A DNA stretch of 64,000 nucleotides, taken from Priestia abyssalis (GTDB lineage: Bacteria; Bacillota; Bacilli; Bacillales; Bacillaceae_H). The DNA is taken from NCBI RefSeq assembly GCF_002019595.1, contig NZ_KV917369.1, positions 3,922,624-3,986,623 on the forward strand, written 5' to 3'. Below, one piece after another: positions 1 to 9,696 of this stretch. The notes below the pieces were generated by a model. It saw only the letters and a program-made list of their open reading frames with translations. It did no database searches and had not been told where the DNA came from. The position numbers were made by a program, and so were the translations under genes. Position 1 is the stretch's first letter, and each line of letters begins with the position of its first letter.

Positions 1-79
1 CGCTTCTGTACGTGAAGCGGGGGTTACTTCTATTATATTGGCTTTGTTAAACAATGAGGTTAAAAGCGAACGGCATGAA

Positions 80-116
80 AAAGCGTCCGAGAACATTCAT
101 TTTCTCGGACGCTTTC
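80..116. terminator. Bidirectional terminator downstream of gndA
   Basis: A 13-bp perfect inverted repeat (AAGCGTCCGAGAA at 81-93 and its complement at 102-114) encloses an 8-base loop. T-rich tracts flank it on both strands. It lies 57 bases beyond the gndA stop and can serve gndA as well as a plus-strand gene that must end left of the window. Confidence 0.8.
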
Positions 117-172
117 TTTTCATGCCATTGGAATGAGCCAAAAATCAACTTTTCACTGGCTAGACACTTATA

Positions 173-1588
173 TTACAGCCATTTTGTATGGAAAACACCC
201 TCTTTATCAATGCGCTGATAAGTATGGGCACCAAAGTAATCGCGTTGAGCTTGCAACAGGTTTGCCGGTAATGTTTCCGTACGATAGCTGTCATAATAGG
301 CGATGGCGCTTGCGAATGATGGTACAGGAATACCATTCTCAATTGCTACTGTAAGCACTTGGCGCAATGCAGACTGATAATTTTCGGCAATTTCGTTAAA
401 GTACGGGTCCAATAAGAGATTGGCCAGATTAGGGTCACGGTCGTAAGCATCTTTAATTTTTTGCAGGAATTGTGCACGAATGATACACCCTCCGCGGAAA
501 ATCATGGCGATATCACCGTAACGAAGATTCCAATCGTATTCTTCCGATGCTGCACGCATTTGAGCAAAGCCTTGGGCATATGAAACAATTTTACTTAAAT
601 ATAAAGCTTTGCGTACAGCTTCAATTAATTCTCCTTTATTCCCTTTATATGCTTCTGCTTTCGGTCCCTTTAATAATTTGCTTGCCTTGACACGCTCGTC
701 TTTCATCGCGGAGATAAAACGAGCAAAAACAGATTCTGTAATAATAGGAAGCGGAACGCCTAAATCTAACGCATTTTGGCTTGTCCATTTGCCTGTCCCT
801 TTTTGACCGGCAGTATCTAAAATTACATCAACAAGCGGTTTCCCCGTTTCTTCATCTACTTTTGTAAAGATGTCAGCCGTAATCTCAATAAGATAGCTGT
901 CTAATTCACCTTTGTTCCACTCCGAAAATACTTCATGCAGCTCGTCTGCACGTAAACCAAGTACATTCTTCAGGATAAAATAAGCCTCGCAAATTAATTG
1001 CATATCCCCATATTCAATGCCGTTATGAACCATTTTTACATAATGCCCGGCACCATTAGGCCCGATATATGTGCAGCATGCATCACCTTCTACTTTTGCT
1101 GAAATGGCTTTTAAGATCGGCTCGACCAGTTCATATGCCTCTTTTTGTCCGCCAGGCATAATGGAAGGACCTTTCAGCGCCCCTTCTTCACCGCCCGAAA
1201 CTCCTGTTCCAATAAAGTGAATACCCGTTTGTTCCAATTCCCTATTACGGCGGATTGTATCTTGGAAAAATGTATTCCCGCCATCAATTAAAATGTCGTC
1301 TTTTTCAAGATAAGGTTTTAATGAATGAATTGTTGCATCAGTGGCCGCACCCGCTTGTACCATTAAAAGAATTTTACGGGGCTTTTCTAACGAGTTTACA
1401 AACTCTTCAATCGTTTTTGCGCCAACAAAATTTTTTCCTTCTGCTTCATTTTTCAAAAACGCTTCCGTTTTTTCATATGAACGATTGAATACCGCAACAG
1501 AATACCCCCTGCTTTCAATATTTAAAGCCAAGTTTTTGCCCATTACCGCTAAGCCAATAACCCCGATTTGTTGTTTGGACATATTCAT
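173..1588 (-). CDS. gndA: 6-phosphogluconate dehydrogenase, decarboxylating
   Basis: This 471-residue cytosolic enzyme should oxidise and decarboxylate 6-phosphogluconate to ribulose 5-phosphate in the oxidative pentose phosphate pathway. The N-terminus has the dinucleotide-binding segment [15 protein letters not shown] (about 9-23). The catalytic stretch [13 protein letters not shown] is near residue 183 and the substrate loop GQKGTGKWT near 260. The length is normal for the family. The ATG at 1588 is preferred over the ATG two codons later because GGGAG lies 7 bases upstream. It is followed by a strong terminator and preceded by the glucuronidase gene, which ends 45 bases upstream. Cofactor preference (NADP in the GndA type) is inferred from family resemblance. 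Confidence 0.95.
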   Translation of the reverse strand: MNMSKQQIGVIGLAVMGKNLALNIESRGYSVAVFNRSYEKTEAFLKNEAEGKNFVGAKTIEEFVNSLEKPRKILLMVQAGAATDATIHSLKPYLEKDDILIDGGNTFFQDTIRRNRELEQTGIHFIGTGVSGGEEGALKGPSIMPGGQKEAYELVEPILKAISAKVEGDACCTYIGPNGAGHYVKMVHNGIEYGDMQLICEAYFILKNVLGLRADELHEVFSEWNKGELDSYLIEITADIFTKVDEETGKPLVDVILDTAGQKGTGKWTSQNALDLGVPLPIITESVFARFISAMKDERVKASKLLKGPKAEAYKGNKGELIEAVRKALYLSKIVSYAQGFAQMRAASEEYDWNLRYGDIAMIFRGGCIIRAQFLQKIKDAYDRDPNLANLLLDPYFNEIAENYQSALRQVLTVAIENGIPVPSFASAIAYYDSYRTETLPANLLQAQRDYFGAHTYQRIDKEGVFHTKWL

Positions 1589-1633
1589 TTCACTTCTCCC
1601 ATTCTTTACTATTCTTTAAAGAGGCTTTTCATA

Positions 1634-3412
1634 TCATTTGTTTATATCAATAAAATCTGGCAGTTGATTGTATCTTTCATGTAATAAATAAGCCGCTTTC
1701 TTCGGTTTTCTATCTCTCGTAAACACACCTTTTTTATTCCCGCCAACACGAATGATGCCCTCTTTTGTTGCAAAGTCAGCAAAGTTCCACACATGCTCTC
1801 CAATAACATGATCAAGCTCATCAAATACTTTATGGTACATTTTTAGAAACTCAACTTGGAACTCCTCTGTCCACATTACAGGGACAGTAGATGTCATACC
1901 ATGCATCGTATCTGCACCGAATTCTGTTATAATGATTGGTTTTTGATCTGTCTCCCACCACTCTGTTAACTCACTTCTTAATGCTTCTTCAGCTGCCTTT
2001 AAATCTCCTGATTGAGTGTACCAACCATAATAACGATTCAAGCAGAATACATCAATTAAGGAGTAAATTAAATCACGTTTTGGTGTCGCGGTTTGGAAAC
2101 TTACGATTGTAACAGGTCTTGTGGAATCGAGCTCTTTTGTTAAATCCACAAGCGGTTTAAAATACTCATACGCACCTTCTTCATCACCGGCCGGTTCGTT
2201 TGCAATGCTCCACATTACCACACAAGGATGGTTCTTATCTCTCTTGATTAATTCTCTAATCGCCTGTGCATGGCTTTCGTGAGTTTGAACCTGTTCCCAA
2301 GTCGTACGCTTATCTGCACCACCCATAATCGCTCCCAGTAAATTGATGTGCAGCCCTACAGCAGCCGTTTCATCAATGACCACAATCCCTTCTCTATCAG
2401 CTTGCCGCATGATTTCTTCTGAGTAGGGGTAATGGGCCGTTCGGAAAGAGTTGGCGCCAATCCATTTCATTAGACTAAAATCTTTAATATTGGCTACTTC
2501 ATTAAAACCTCTTCCATTTAACTCGGTGTCTTCATGTTTGCCAAACCCTTTGAAATAGAACGGCTTTCCATTAATAAGAAAATCTTTTCCTCTTACTTCA
2601 ACCGTACGAATTCCGAATTCTTCTTCATAAATATCCACTACTGTTCCGTCAGGATTTATTAACTCCACGAGAAGAGTATAAAGGTACGCGTTACCCGGCT
2701 GCCATAACGTTGGATTTTTGATTTCAATGCTTCCTCTAACCCCAGAAGAGGAACTAGCTACAACTTGGCCTTCTTCATCCACGACGCTTACTTTCACGGT
2801 CTGCGGACCACTGGCTTCAATATCGTAGTGTACGATTCCCTTTTCTTGTTTTAAGTCTGTCACGATGGTAATATCTTGAATATAGTCCTTGGCAGTCGTA
2901 TAAATTTTTACAGGTCTGTGGATGCCGCTGTAATTGAAAAAGTCAAAATAATAATCTAAGTTTTTCCCTTCCATTTTTCCTATAGGGGTTGTCGTAAAAT
3001 CCAGTATATTATCTACCATAACCGTTACTCTGTTCTTTTTATCAAAGCTTACATAAGGAGATATATCCTCTTCAAAAGGAGTGTATCCCCCGGCATGTTC
3101 CATCACATATTGCCCGTTAATCCACACTTTTCCGTAATGGGTAACACTTCCAAATCTCAGAACGATTCGTTTTCCATTCCAATGCTCCGGAATGTAAAAC
3201 TCTCGTTCATACCAAACCTTTCCGACATGGTTTTTCACTTTTGGATTTTCTGATAAATCATTATAGCTTGCAGGCACCGACATTAAGATTGTATCTTCAA
3301 GTTTCTTCAAAGGGACTTCATTGCAGTCGCCCTGATCATCATGAAGTTTAAAATTCCATAGCCCATTCAACTCCATCAGTTCTCTTTTTAGATTATTTTG
3401 TGGATATAACAT
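1634..3412 (-). CDS. uidA: Beta-glucuronidase, glycoside hydrolase family 2
   Basis: This 592-residue GH2 enzyme should release D-glucuronic acid from beta-glucuronides. An N-terminal jelly-roll/sugar-binding domain is followed by an immunoglobulin-like domain and a TIM barrel. The acid/base Glu is in MWSIANEPAG and the nucleophile Glu in IIITEFGAD. The C-terminal part contains VGGNKKGVFTRDRKPK, with the Asn-x-Lys motif that recognises the glucuronic carboxylate in true glucuronidases, so a galactosidase or mannosidase is unlikely. No signal peptide is visible, so it should act inside the cell on imported glucuronides. The start has AGGAGG 7 bases upstream. No glucuronide transporter or uxu genes are adjacent; only gndA follows, so the downstream route is not visible here. 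Confidence 0.92.
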   Translation of the reverse strand: MLYPQNNLKRELMELNGLWNFKLHDDQGDCNEVPLKKLEDTILMSVPASYNDLSENPKVKNHVGKVWYEREFYIPEHWNGKRIVLRFGSVTHYGKVWINGQYVMEHAGGYTPFEEDISPYVSFDKKNRVTVMVDNILDFTTTPIGKMEGKNLDYYFDFFNYSGIHRPVKIYTTAKDYIQDITIVTDLKQEKGIVHYDIEASGPQTVKVSVVDEEGQVVASSSSGVRGSIEIKNPTLWQPGNAYLYTLLVELINPDGTVVDIYEEEFGIRTVEVRGKDFLINGKPFYFKGFGKHEDTELNGRGFNEVANIKDFSLMKWIGANSFRTAHYPYSEEIMRQADREGIVVIDETAAVGLHINLLGAIMGGADKRTTWEQVQTHESHAQAIRELIKRDKNHPCVVMWSIANEPAGDEEGAYEYFKPLVDLTKELDSTRPVTIVSFQTATPKRDLIYSLIDVFCLNRYYGWYTQSGDLKAAEEALRSELTEWWETDQKPIIITEFGADTMHGMTSTVPVMWTEEFQVEFLKMYHKVFDELDHVIGEHVWNFADFATKEGIIRVGGNKKGVFTRDRKPKKAAYLLHERYNQLPDFIDINK

Positions 3413-3562
3413 TCGAATTCCTCCTATTTCTAAGCTGATTAGCGAATTTCATCGTCCTATACTAAAATAAATCCTTTAAAAACTCATAAGAAACTTTTGT
3501 CCTTCAATCTTGATGTTTGGCTGTTTTCGCAAACTTTGTTGCTGTTTAACAAGTAGTGGAGA

Positions 3563-3695
3563 GTGGTTGATTTCCGCTCCAGGTTGCTCGCTTTCCGCGG
3601 GGCGTGCGGTGAGCCTCCTCGGCTTACCGCCTGTGGGGTCTCACCTGTCCCGCTGCTCTAAGCAGGAGTCTCGCACCTTCCGCTCCAACCAACCT
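3563..3695. repeat. GC-rich interspersed repeat of Bacillaceae type
   Basis: This block of about 130 bp is far more GC-rich than its surroundings. It begins GGTTGATTTCCGCTCC and ends CCGCTCCAACCAACC, giving short GGTTG/CAACC inverted ends. Inside are CTTTCCGCGGGGCG, a GAGCCTCCTCGGC segment, GTGGGGTCTCACC and GCAGGAGTCTCGC. The pattern resembles intergenic repeats I know from several Bacillus-like genomes, from memory rather than a search. Only one copy is in this window. Its open frame (62 codons) is an artefact. Confidence 0.6.
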
Positions 3696-3737
3696 TAAAC
3701 GCTTATCTTTCAAGAAACCTATCTAAAAACAACCAAG

Positions 3738-3805
3738 AGCCTTATGTTTTATCCCGCATTAACGGGCAGTAAAACCCCACTAATGGTAGTTTCCTTTATT
3801 ACTTT
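3738..3805 (-). repeat. Dispersed palindromic repeat, copy 1 (degenerate)
   Basis: Read on the minus strand it runs GGAAACTACCATTAGTGGGG, then TTTTACTGCCCGTTAATGCG and GGATAAAAC. The same framework occurs on the plus strand at about 29599-29675, 38728-38835 and 58857-58935. This copy has lost one arm of the central hairpin. Confidence 0.6.
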
Positions 3806-4123
3806 CATCTTTTTTCATACTATCTTTTTCTTAGATTGACCTTCCGTACTCTTGTCATTCCTTCTTCTAAAGGATATATCAGAACCAATTTCGAAAGTAC
3901 ATCATGCTCGGTCAATCTTCTAATATTAATTAATTTGTTTATTGAACAAATTAATTTAATTTCTAGTTGTAGTCTACCATTATGGAATTATTACGTCAAT
4001 ACACATATTCAGAAATCCAATCTTCCGCTAATAGCCCCTTCACCGATATGAGACTTGATTATGTATACGTCATCCTTATTGGGGAAAATATACATAGGCA
4101 AGCAAGGGAGGCCTACCGCAGCT

Positions 4124-5677
4124 ATGAACCAATTCCGAAAACGAAAAATGTTGCATCAATTAAAAAAAACAGGTTCTTTGCCTTCTTATCATAAGGAGGA
4201 TGTCGTGAGTCCAGACATCACAACAAACGAACAGATTTTAAAGGCAGTTTTTAAAAACTGTTCCGACTTTGTCATTCGCCCCATTCAGTTAAACAGCGAA
4301 ACGAAAGTACTATTGGTCTATGTGGATGGTTTAGTTGATACAAAAGCCCTTGATGAACTCGTGTTAAAACCAATGATGTTTGAAGGACTTCCAGATCACG
4401 TTCGTACAATGGGGCAAGCTCTCGGACGGCAGCTTGTCGCCACCGCTCAAGTCAAGACCGTTTTGAAAATAAGTGAATTGGTAGATGATGTATTAAAAGC
4501 AAATGTCGCGATTTTGGTCGATGGAGAAACAACAGCATTAATTGCCGACCTGAAAGGATTCGAAAAACGGGGTGTCGAAGAAGCAGCTTCTGAAGTGACC
4601 ATTCGTGGGCCAAGGGATGGATTTACAGAATGTTTGCGGACGAACACGACCCTTCTGCGCAGAAGAATCAGGAGCACGAGACTTAAATTAGAAGCCTTCA
4701 CAGTTGGTGAACTTTCACAGACTGATATAGCGATTGCGTATATTGAAGGGATTGCCCCTGACTCTCTTTTGGCAGAAGTACGGACAAGAATCAATCGTAT
4801 TCAAATTGACGGAATACTAGAGTCAGAGTATCTCGAAGAGTTTATTGAGGATGTTCCTTTTTCTCCATTCCCGCAAATTCAAAATACGGAAAGGCCGGAT
4901 GTTGTAGCGGCAAACTTACTGGAAGGCAAAATCGCCATTATGGTAGATAACACTCCATTTGCCTTAATTATTCCGATGACATTTTGGAGCGGGCTGCAAG
5001 CCGTGGAGGATTACTATGAACGGCCTATATACACTACCTTTATTCGGTTTATTCGGTTTATTTTATTAAATATTTCCCAATTTCTCCCTTCTATTTATGT
5101 TGCCCTTACCACCTATCACCCGCAGCTCATTCCAACAGGTCTCCTCGTCAGTGTTATCGCAGCACGGGAAACCGTTCCTTTTCCGGCTATCATTGAAGCA
5201 CTGATTATGGAATTTATGTTTGAGGGGTTGCGCGAAGCCGGCATTCGGTTACCAAAACCGGTCGGTTCTGCAGTTAGTATTGTTGGAGCGCTCGTGATCG
5301 GCCAAGCTGCTGTCCAGGCCGGCATTGTCTCTGCCCCAATGGTAATTGTGGTCGCAACGACTGGAATTGCATCGTTCGCCATTCCCCGCTACAATTTCGG
5401 AACGGCTTTTCGGCTGATCCGCTTTGCCATGCTGTTATTGGCAGGAGCACTCGGCTTTTACGGTATTGTAGTCGGTTTTATTGCCCTTACTATTCATCTT
5501 GTCAATCTTCGTTCATTCGGCGTTCCTTATTTCAGTCCGGTTGCTCCCCAAATTCCAGGGAATTTAAAGGATATAGTTATCAGAGCACCTAGATGGGCAT
5601 TCAACTATCGCCCAGTATTCTTTTCCAGTTGGAATAAAAAACGAATTCCAAAGGGACAAAAACCTGGTTCCAAATGA
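4124..5677 (+). CDS. gerKA: Spore germinant receptor subunit A (GerA/GerKA family)
   Basis: The 517-residue protein is the A subunit of a nutrient germinant receptor in the inner spore membrane. A hydrophilic N-terminal region of about 260 residues is followed by several membrane segments (around 330-480) with family hallmarks such as PTGLLVSVIAARETVPFP and IPRYNFGTAFRLIRF. The longer open frame reaches a TTG at 4055 without a ribosome binding site. The ATG at 4124 has GGGAGG about 12 bases upstream and gives a normal family length. It is followed by the C and B subunits with overlaps. The A-C-B order matches the gerK operon of B. subtilis. The germinant cannot be deduced from the sequence. 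Confidence 0.9.
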   Translation: MNQFRKRKMLHQLKKTGSLPSYHKEDVVSPDITTNEQILKAVFKNCSDFVIRPIQLNSETKVLLVYVDGLVDTKALDELVLKPMMFEGLPDHVRTMGQALGRQLVATAQVKTVLKISELVDDVLKANVAILVDGETTALIADLKGFEKRGVEEAASEVTIRGPRDGFTECLRTNTTLLRRRIRSTRLKLEAFTVGELSQTDIAIAYIEGIAPDSLLAEVRTRINRIQIDGILESEYLEEFIEDVPFSPFPQIQNTERPDVVAANLLEGKIAIMVDNTPFALIIPMTFWSGLQAVEDYYERPIYTTFIRFIRFILLNISQFLPSIYVALTTYHPQLIPTGLLVSVIAARETVPFPAIIEALIMEFMFEGLREAGIRLPKPVGSAVSIVGALVIGQAAVQAGIVSAPMVIVVATTGIASFAIPRYNFGTAFRLIRFAMLLLAGALGFYGIVVGFIALTIHLVNLRSFGVPYFSPVAPQIPGNLKDIVIRAPRWAFNYRPVFFSSWNKKRIPKGQKPGSK

Positions 5678-5691
5678 AGGGAGAAAGACAA

Positions 5692-6891
5692 ATGAAGCAA
5701 CGGCGTATTATTTGTTTTGTCATATGCTCCTCCCTGCTTTTTACATCGGGCTGCTGGGATCGCAAGGAACTGAATGATCGAGCCGTTTGGCTGGCAACAG
5801 GATGGGACGCCTCTGATAAAGATAAAGTTCAAATTAGCGGTCAAATGGTTATACCATCCGGCATGCCATCTGAAAGTAACGGCGGAGGAAGTTCAACAAA
5901 GGGTTATTTAACGGTGTCAGCAACTGGACAAAATGTAAGGGATGCAGTACAAAATATGCAAACAAAGCTTTCCAGACAAGCTTTTTTCGGGCAGCGGCGT
6001 ATCGCTTTTTGGGGTGAAGAATTTGCGAAACGCGGAATAAAAAATGAACTTGACGCCAGTATGAGGGATCCTAACGTTAGTCTTCGATTCGATGCATTTG
6101 TTGTCAAAGGGGGAACAGCACTAGAAATGCTTAATCTAACCCACCCATTAGAAAAAATTCCTGCTGGAGCGGCGTTAAAAGAACTTGAACAATTTGGAGG
6201 AAGAGCCGGTACTTCCTTTGTAAATTTTCTCGTCGCCGCAAACAGTGAAGGAATGCATCCAACGCTGCCTGCAATCGAGATTGGCCCTTTTCAAAATAAA
6301 GAGGATTCGGGACAAGGAGACTCCTCTAACACATCGTTTCAATTGGCAGGAGCAGCTATTTTTGATGATAATCTTAAATTGCGTGGATTTTTAAACATGG
6401 ATGAGAATCGAGTACTGCTTTGGATAATGGGAGTTTTGAAAAAGCAGACGATAGCGGTTCCTATAAAGGACGGTAATGCCAGCTTGCTGTTAACGAAAAT
6501 GGGGAGCAAAATTGTACCGAAGATAAGCAAAGATCATCCAATCAAATTTACCGTTATACTTACTGGACAAGGTGCTCTCTTTGAAAACAACTCGAATTTA
6601 GACCTCGTGCAAACGAAAAATGTTGAATTTCTGCAGCATGCTCTTGAAAAGCAAGCGAAAAAGCAAGTCCTTCAAACAATTAAAAAAGTACAAGAAGAAT
6701 ACGGATTAGATATCTTCGGATTTGGTGAAGCCATCCATAAAAAAGATCCATCCAACTGGAAGTCATTAAAGAAAAATTGGGACGAAACGTTTTCCAAAGC
6801 GGATGTTTCCGTGAAAGTACACTTGACAATTGAACGGATTGGATTGACTGGTCCATCCTTATTGTATGAAGAAAGCGAGATTAAAAAATGA
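5692..6891 (+). CDS. gerKC: Spore germinant receptor lipoprotein subunit C (Ger(x)C)
   Basis: This 399-residue lipoprotein is the C subunit of the germinant receptor. It has a short signal peptide and a lipobox ending LLFTSGC, with the lipidated Cys at about residue 21, followed by the family signature CWDRKELNDRA. The rest fits the three-domain GerBC fold. The open frame begins at 5674, overlapping the A gene stop. The ATG at 5692 is the better start because AAGGGAG sits 8 bases upstream and the signal peptide then begins MKQRR. Its stop overlaps the start of the B gene by 4 bases, so the three are one operon made in the forespore. Confidence 0.92.
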   Translation: MKQRRIICFVICSSLLFTSGCWDRKELNDRAVWLATGWDASDKDKVQISGQMVIPSGMPSESNGGGSSTKGYLTVSATGQNVRDAVQNMQTKLSRQAFFGQRRIAFWGEEFAKRGIKNELDASMRDPNVSLRFDAFVVKGGTALEMLNLTHPLEKIPAGAALKELEQFGGRAGTSFVNFLVAANSEGMHPTLPAIEIGPFQNKEDSGQGDSSNTSFQLAGAAIFDDNLKLRGFLNMDENRVLLWIMGVLKKQTIAVPIKDGNASLLLTKMGSKIVPKISKDHPIKFTVILTGQGALFENNSNLDLVQTKNVEFLQHALEKQAKKQVLQTIKKVQEEYGLDIFGFGEAIHKKDPSNWKSLKKNWDETFSKADVSVKVHLTIERIGLTGPSLLYEESEIKK

Positions 6892-7982
6892 AAATCTCAG
6901 GGTTACAAATTTTTTGGATGATGTTTACGTTTGAAACAGGAAATCTGCTGTTATCTACGATAAGTCCGACAATCGCTGCCGCAAAACAAGATGCCTGGAT
7001 TTCTTATTTAATCGCCAGCCTGGTCGGAATCCTGATTGTTTTTATTGCCACTAAAGCGAGCCTTCTATATCCGAACCAAACATTAATTGAATTCAGTCAA
7101 ACCCTTCTAGGGAAGTGGCTCGGAAGTATAATTGTGATCATCTATCTTATTCAATGGTACTCAGTAATTGGGATTATCCTCAGAGGGTTTGGAGACTTTA
7201 CGATTACCCTATTGTTTTCTTCCACACCGCCATGGCTGGTGCTTTTAACAATGGTAACGCTCATGATTTATGTAACCTACAGTGGAGGAATTGAAGGAAT
7301 TGGACGATGCAGTGAAGTTTTCGGGATTATGGTTATTCTCATGGTCACCCTACTAACCATCTTGTCTATTCCAAATATGGATGTTGACAAAGTTTTGCCC
7401 GTACTTGCAGATTCCGGGTTAGGTCCGATCTTAAAAGGTACTTTAACCCCGGTGCTTTATTTAGGGGAATCTGTCATGGTTATGATGTTTGTATCATTCA
7501 TGGCTGAACCAACACAAGCATTATCTAAAGCCATTTGGGGAGTAGCCTTATCCTCATTCTTGGTAAGTATGGCTACATTGAGTGTACTGATGATTTTCGG
7601 ACCTGAGGTAGCAGCTAAACTAAGGGCCCCTGCTTTTGACGCAGTCAGCTATATCTCTGTCATGGGGTTTATCCAAAACCTTCAAATTATTGCCATTTTA
7701 GTGTGGATTTTAAGTGTATTTATTAAATTATCGCTATACCTTTTTATAGCAAGCTATGGAACCGCTCAATGGCTTAAATTGAAAGATTGGCGCAAGGTGA
7801 TTTGGGTGGTAGCAGCTCTCGGATTCGTGCATGCCTTGTTGTATCCGAATATTACCTATACGAGATTTTATATGGAAGAGTATAGTAATTATTTTTTGCT
7901 GCCTGTCAATATGATTGGGATCCCTTGCTTATTATGGCTTGTTGGAAGTATACGTAAAGCGAAAAAGAACGGTTTATCTTGA
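6888..7982 (+). CDS. gerKB: Spore germinant receptor subunit B (GerKB family permease-like)
   Basis: The 364-residue integral membrane protein has about ten hydrophobic segments and belongs to the endospore germination permease family, distantly related to amino acid permeases. In this complex it is thought to bind the germinant rather than transport it. Typical text includes QIFWMMFTFETGNLLL at the N-terminus and a C-terminal LLPVNMIGIPCLLWLV. The start codon overlaps the gerKC stop (ATGA), which indicates translational coupling. An inverted repeat follows 28 bases after the stop. The last gene of the A-C-B operon. Confidence 0.92.
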   Translation: MKISGLQIFWMMFTFETGNLLLSTISPTIAAAKQDAWISYLIASLVGILIVFIATKASLLYPNQTLIEFSQTLLGKWLGSIIVIIYLIQWYSVIGIILRGFGDFTITLLFSSTPPWLVLLTMVTLMIYVTYSGGIEGIGRCSEVFGIMVILMVTLLTILSIPNMDVDKVLPVLADSGLGPILKGTLTPVLYLGESVMVMMFVSFMAEPTQALSKAIWGVALSSFLVSMATLSVLMIFGPEVAAKLRAPAFDAVSYISVMGFIQNLQIIAILVWILSVFIKLSLYLFIASYGTAQWLKLKDWRKVIWVVAALGFVHALLYPNITYTRFYMEEYSNYFLLPVNMIGIPCLLWLVGSIRKAKKNGLS

Positions 7983-8010
7983 AACCGGCATGAAAAGAGT
8001 CAACATGCAT

Positions 8011-8050
8011 AGAGGCCGGCAAGTTCACTGACGTGTTCTTGCCGGCCTCT
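8011..8050. terminator. Inverted repeat between convergent gerK-type operon and sigma-54 activator
   Basis: A 13-bp perfect inverted repeat (AGAGGCCGGCAAG at 8011-8023, complement at 8038-8050) with a 14-base loop lies between two convergent genes. No long T-run follows on either strand, so it may be a weak bidirectional terminator or a transcript-protecting stem. Confidence 0.5.
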
Positions 8051-8119
8051 AATATGAGAACCGCTGCAGACTTATTCAAAATGCGGAACAAAGAGAACAT
8101 AAGAATCCGATAAGCTCAA

Positions 8120-9544
8120 CTAATATCCAGCGGGGAAATCGCTTGATGTGTAAAGCTTCAACTTGTCATAAAAGCTGGTTTTGCCGATTCCGAGCATTTT
8201 AGCGGCTTCGAGTTTATTTCCGTTTGCCGCTTTTAACGCTTGGATGATCGCTTCTTTCTCGGCTTGTGCCAATACGTCTTTCAATGGACGAATCGAAGGC
8301 AATAATACATTCTTCGCTTTCTCCTGTTCCTTGCCTTGAGAGCACTCGACCTTAGTAAGTGGTTCATCTTGTAAATATAAGGGCAAATGGGGAATGCGAA
8401 TCATCGTGCCATCCAATACATTCACCGCTCGCTCCAACACGTTTTCAAGTTCGCGAATGTTTCCCGGCCACATATGATGAAGCAAGCGGTTCTCAACTTC
8501 CGAGGAAAGCCCGATGCCTTCGCGGTGAAACTTGCGCCCAAGCTTTTTCAATAACATCAAAGCAAGCGGCATAATATCTCCCCTCCGCTCTCGAAGCGGC
8601 GGAATTTCGATTTTCATCACGTTTAAACGATAATATAAATCTTGCCTGAAGGTCCCCTCTTCCACCATTTTCTCCAAATTCCGATGTGTGGCCGCGATGA
8701 CACGAACATCGATTGGAACCGGGGCGCGTCCGCCTATTCTTTCAATTTCTTTTTCTTGCAGTACCCGAAGGAGCTTGCTTTGCATCGGAAGCGGCATATC
8801 TCCAATTTCATCAAGAAAAAGTGTGCCGCGGTGAGCGAGCTCGAATTTTCCCTTTTTCCCTCCGCGCTTTGCTCCTGTAAAGGCTCCCTCCTCGTATCCG
8901 AACATTTCTGACTCAAGCAAATGCTCCGGAATGGAGGCGCAATTGACTCGCACAAGCGGAAACTGCCCGCGGGGACTCGCGTGGTGAATAGCATGGGCAA
9001 ACAGTTCTTTCCCCGTTCCCGATTCTCCCAATATCAATACCGACGATTGACTGCCTGACACCCGCTCCGCCAGCCTTTTCGCTTCTAAAAACGCGGCGGT
9101 TTGACCGATCAGGTCATCAAAACGATATTTGCTTCTTAATTCCTTTTGAAATTTCTTCTTATAATAGGTGAGTTCTTCGAGTAAAGGCTGGACTTTTTGC
9201 GAATAATCGAGCCAGTCCCGAGAATTGCGGAACATGACCGTACCCACTGCGCCGACCATCTCATCCTTTACATAGAGCGGGTAGCGGTTGGCAATCATTT
9301 CACTTCCGTTTATCGATTGAATGGAGGCAACCTCAGCCTGTCCTGTTTTTAGCACGATATGCATTCTCGTATTCTCAATCACATCTCTTACATCTTTTTT
9401 ATATACTTCTTCTATGGTCGTCTGTAAAAAATCGCAATATGCTTGATTCATATATTGGATGAAACCTTCTCGATCGACGACTACAATCCATTCGGCTGCG
9501 ACATTGATGATTTCTTCCAGCCACTCATATGGTAACTTGTCCAT
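8120..9544 (-). CDS. Sigma-54-dependent transcriptional activator with PAS domain
   Basis: This 474-residue bacterial enhancer-binding protein activates RNA polymerase carrying sigma-54 (SigL). The PAS sensor domain is at about 10-110, the AAA+ domain at 143-385 and a Fis-type helix-turn-helix at about 440-470. Walker A is GESGTGKE (173-180), the sigma-54 contact loop GAFTGA is at 220-225 and Walker B is TLFLDEIGDM. The start has GGGGGAG 9 bases upstream. The nearest sigma-54 promoter I can find is upstream of the GntP permease at 13978-13993, with palindromes a further 140 bp upstream, so that permease is the likely target. The PAS ligand is unknown. It is not RocR, BkdR, AcoR or LevR by context. 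Confidence 0.9.
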   Translation of the reverse strand: MDKLPYEWLEEIINVAAEWIVVVDREGFIQYMNQAYCDFLQTTIEEVYKKDVRDVIENTRMHIVLKTGQAEVASIQSINGSEMIANRYPLYVKDEMVGAVGTVMFRNSRDWLDYSQKVQPLLEELTYYKKKFQKELRSKYRFDDLIGQTAAFLEAKRLAERVSGSQSSVLILGESGTGKELFAHAIHHASPRGQFPLVRVNCASIPEHLLESEMFGYEEGAFTGAKRGGKKGKFELAHRGTLFLDEIGDMPLPMQSKLLRVLQEKEIERIGGRAPVPIDVRVIAATHRNLEKMVEEGTFRQDLYYRLNVMKIEIPPLRERRGDIMPLALMLLKKLGRKFHREGIGLSSEVENRLLHHMWPGNIRELENVLERAVNVLDGTMIRIPHLPLYLQDEPLTKVECSQGKEQEKAKNVLLPSIRPLKDVLAQAEKEAIIQALKAANGNKLEAAKMLGIGKTSFYDKLKLYTSSDFPAGY

Positions 9545-9656
9545 GATTGCTTTCTCCCCCAGTTTCCTTTTCTAGGATGCTGTTCTTTTCATAATAGCAC
9601 AAAACACATGGCTGTTTTAGTAAAGGAGTGTTACTCGCTAACCCGTTTTGCTATGC

Positions 9657-9696
9657 AAATAATGGGATATGGACAGAAGCCCATACCCCATTATTT
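9657..9696 (-). terminator. Hairpin at the end of the WG-repeat gene
   Basis: Near-perfect inverted repeat AAATAATGGGATATGG (9657-9672) and CCATACCCCATTATTT (9680-9695). It overlaps the stop codon of the WG-repeat gene. On the minus strand it ends in ATTATTTGC, a weak U-tract, so termination is plausible but not strong. Confidence 0.55.

Larger units (their letters stand above)
3413..4123. other. Gene-free interval with two interspersed repeats
   Basis: Between the divergent uidA and gerK-type genes there is no convincing coding sequence. Short open frames here start without ribosome binding sites. The interval holds a GC-rich repeat (3563-3695), a copy of a palindromic repeat (3738-3805) and an AT-rich stretch from about 3900 that probably carries the germination operon promoter. 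A weak sigma-G-like arrangement (TGTATA at 4062-4067, then AAATATA about 18 bases later) is visible but poorly conserved. Confidence 0.5.

Noticed and set aside
2..136. Open frame at the left edge, plus strand
   Set aside because: It runs straight through the strong terminator hairpin at 80-116 and has no recognisable ending, so it cannot be called as the 3' end of a gene.
3510..3698. 62-codon plus-strand frame
   Set aside because: It is composed almost entirely of the GC-rich interspersed repeat and has no start signals.
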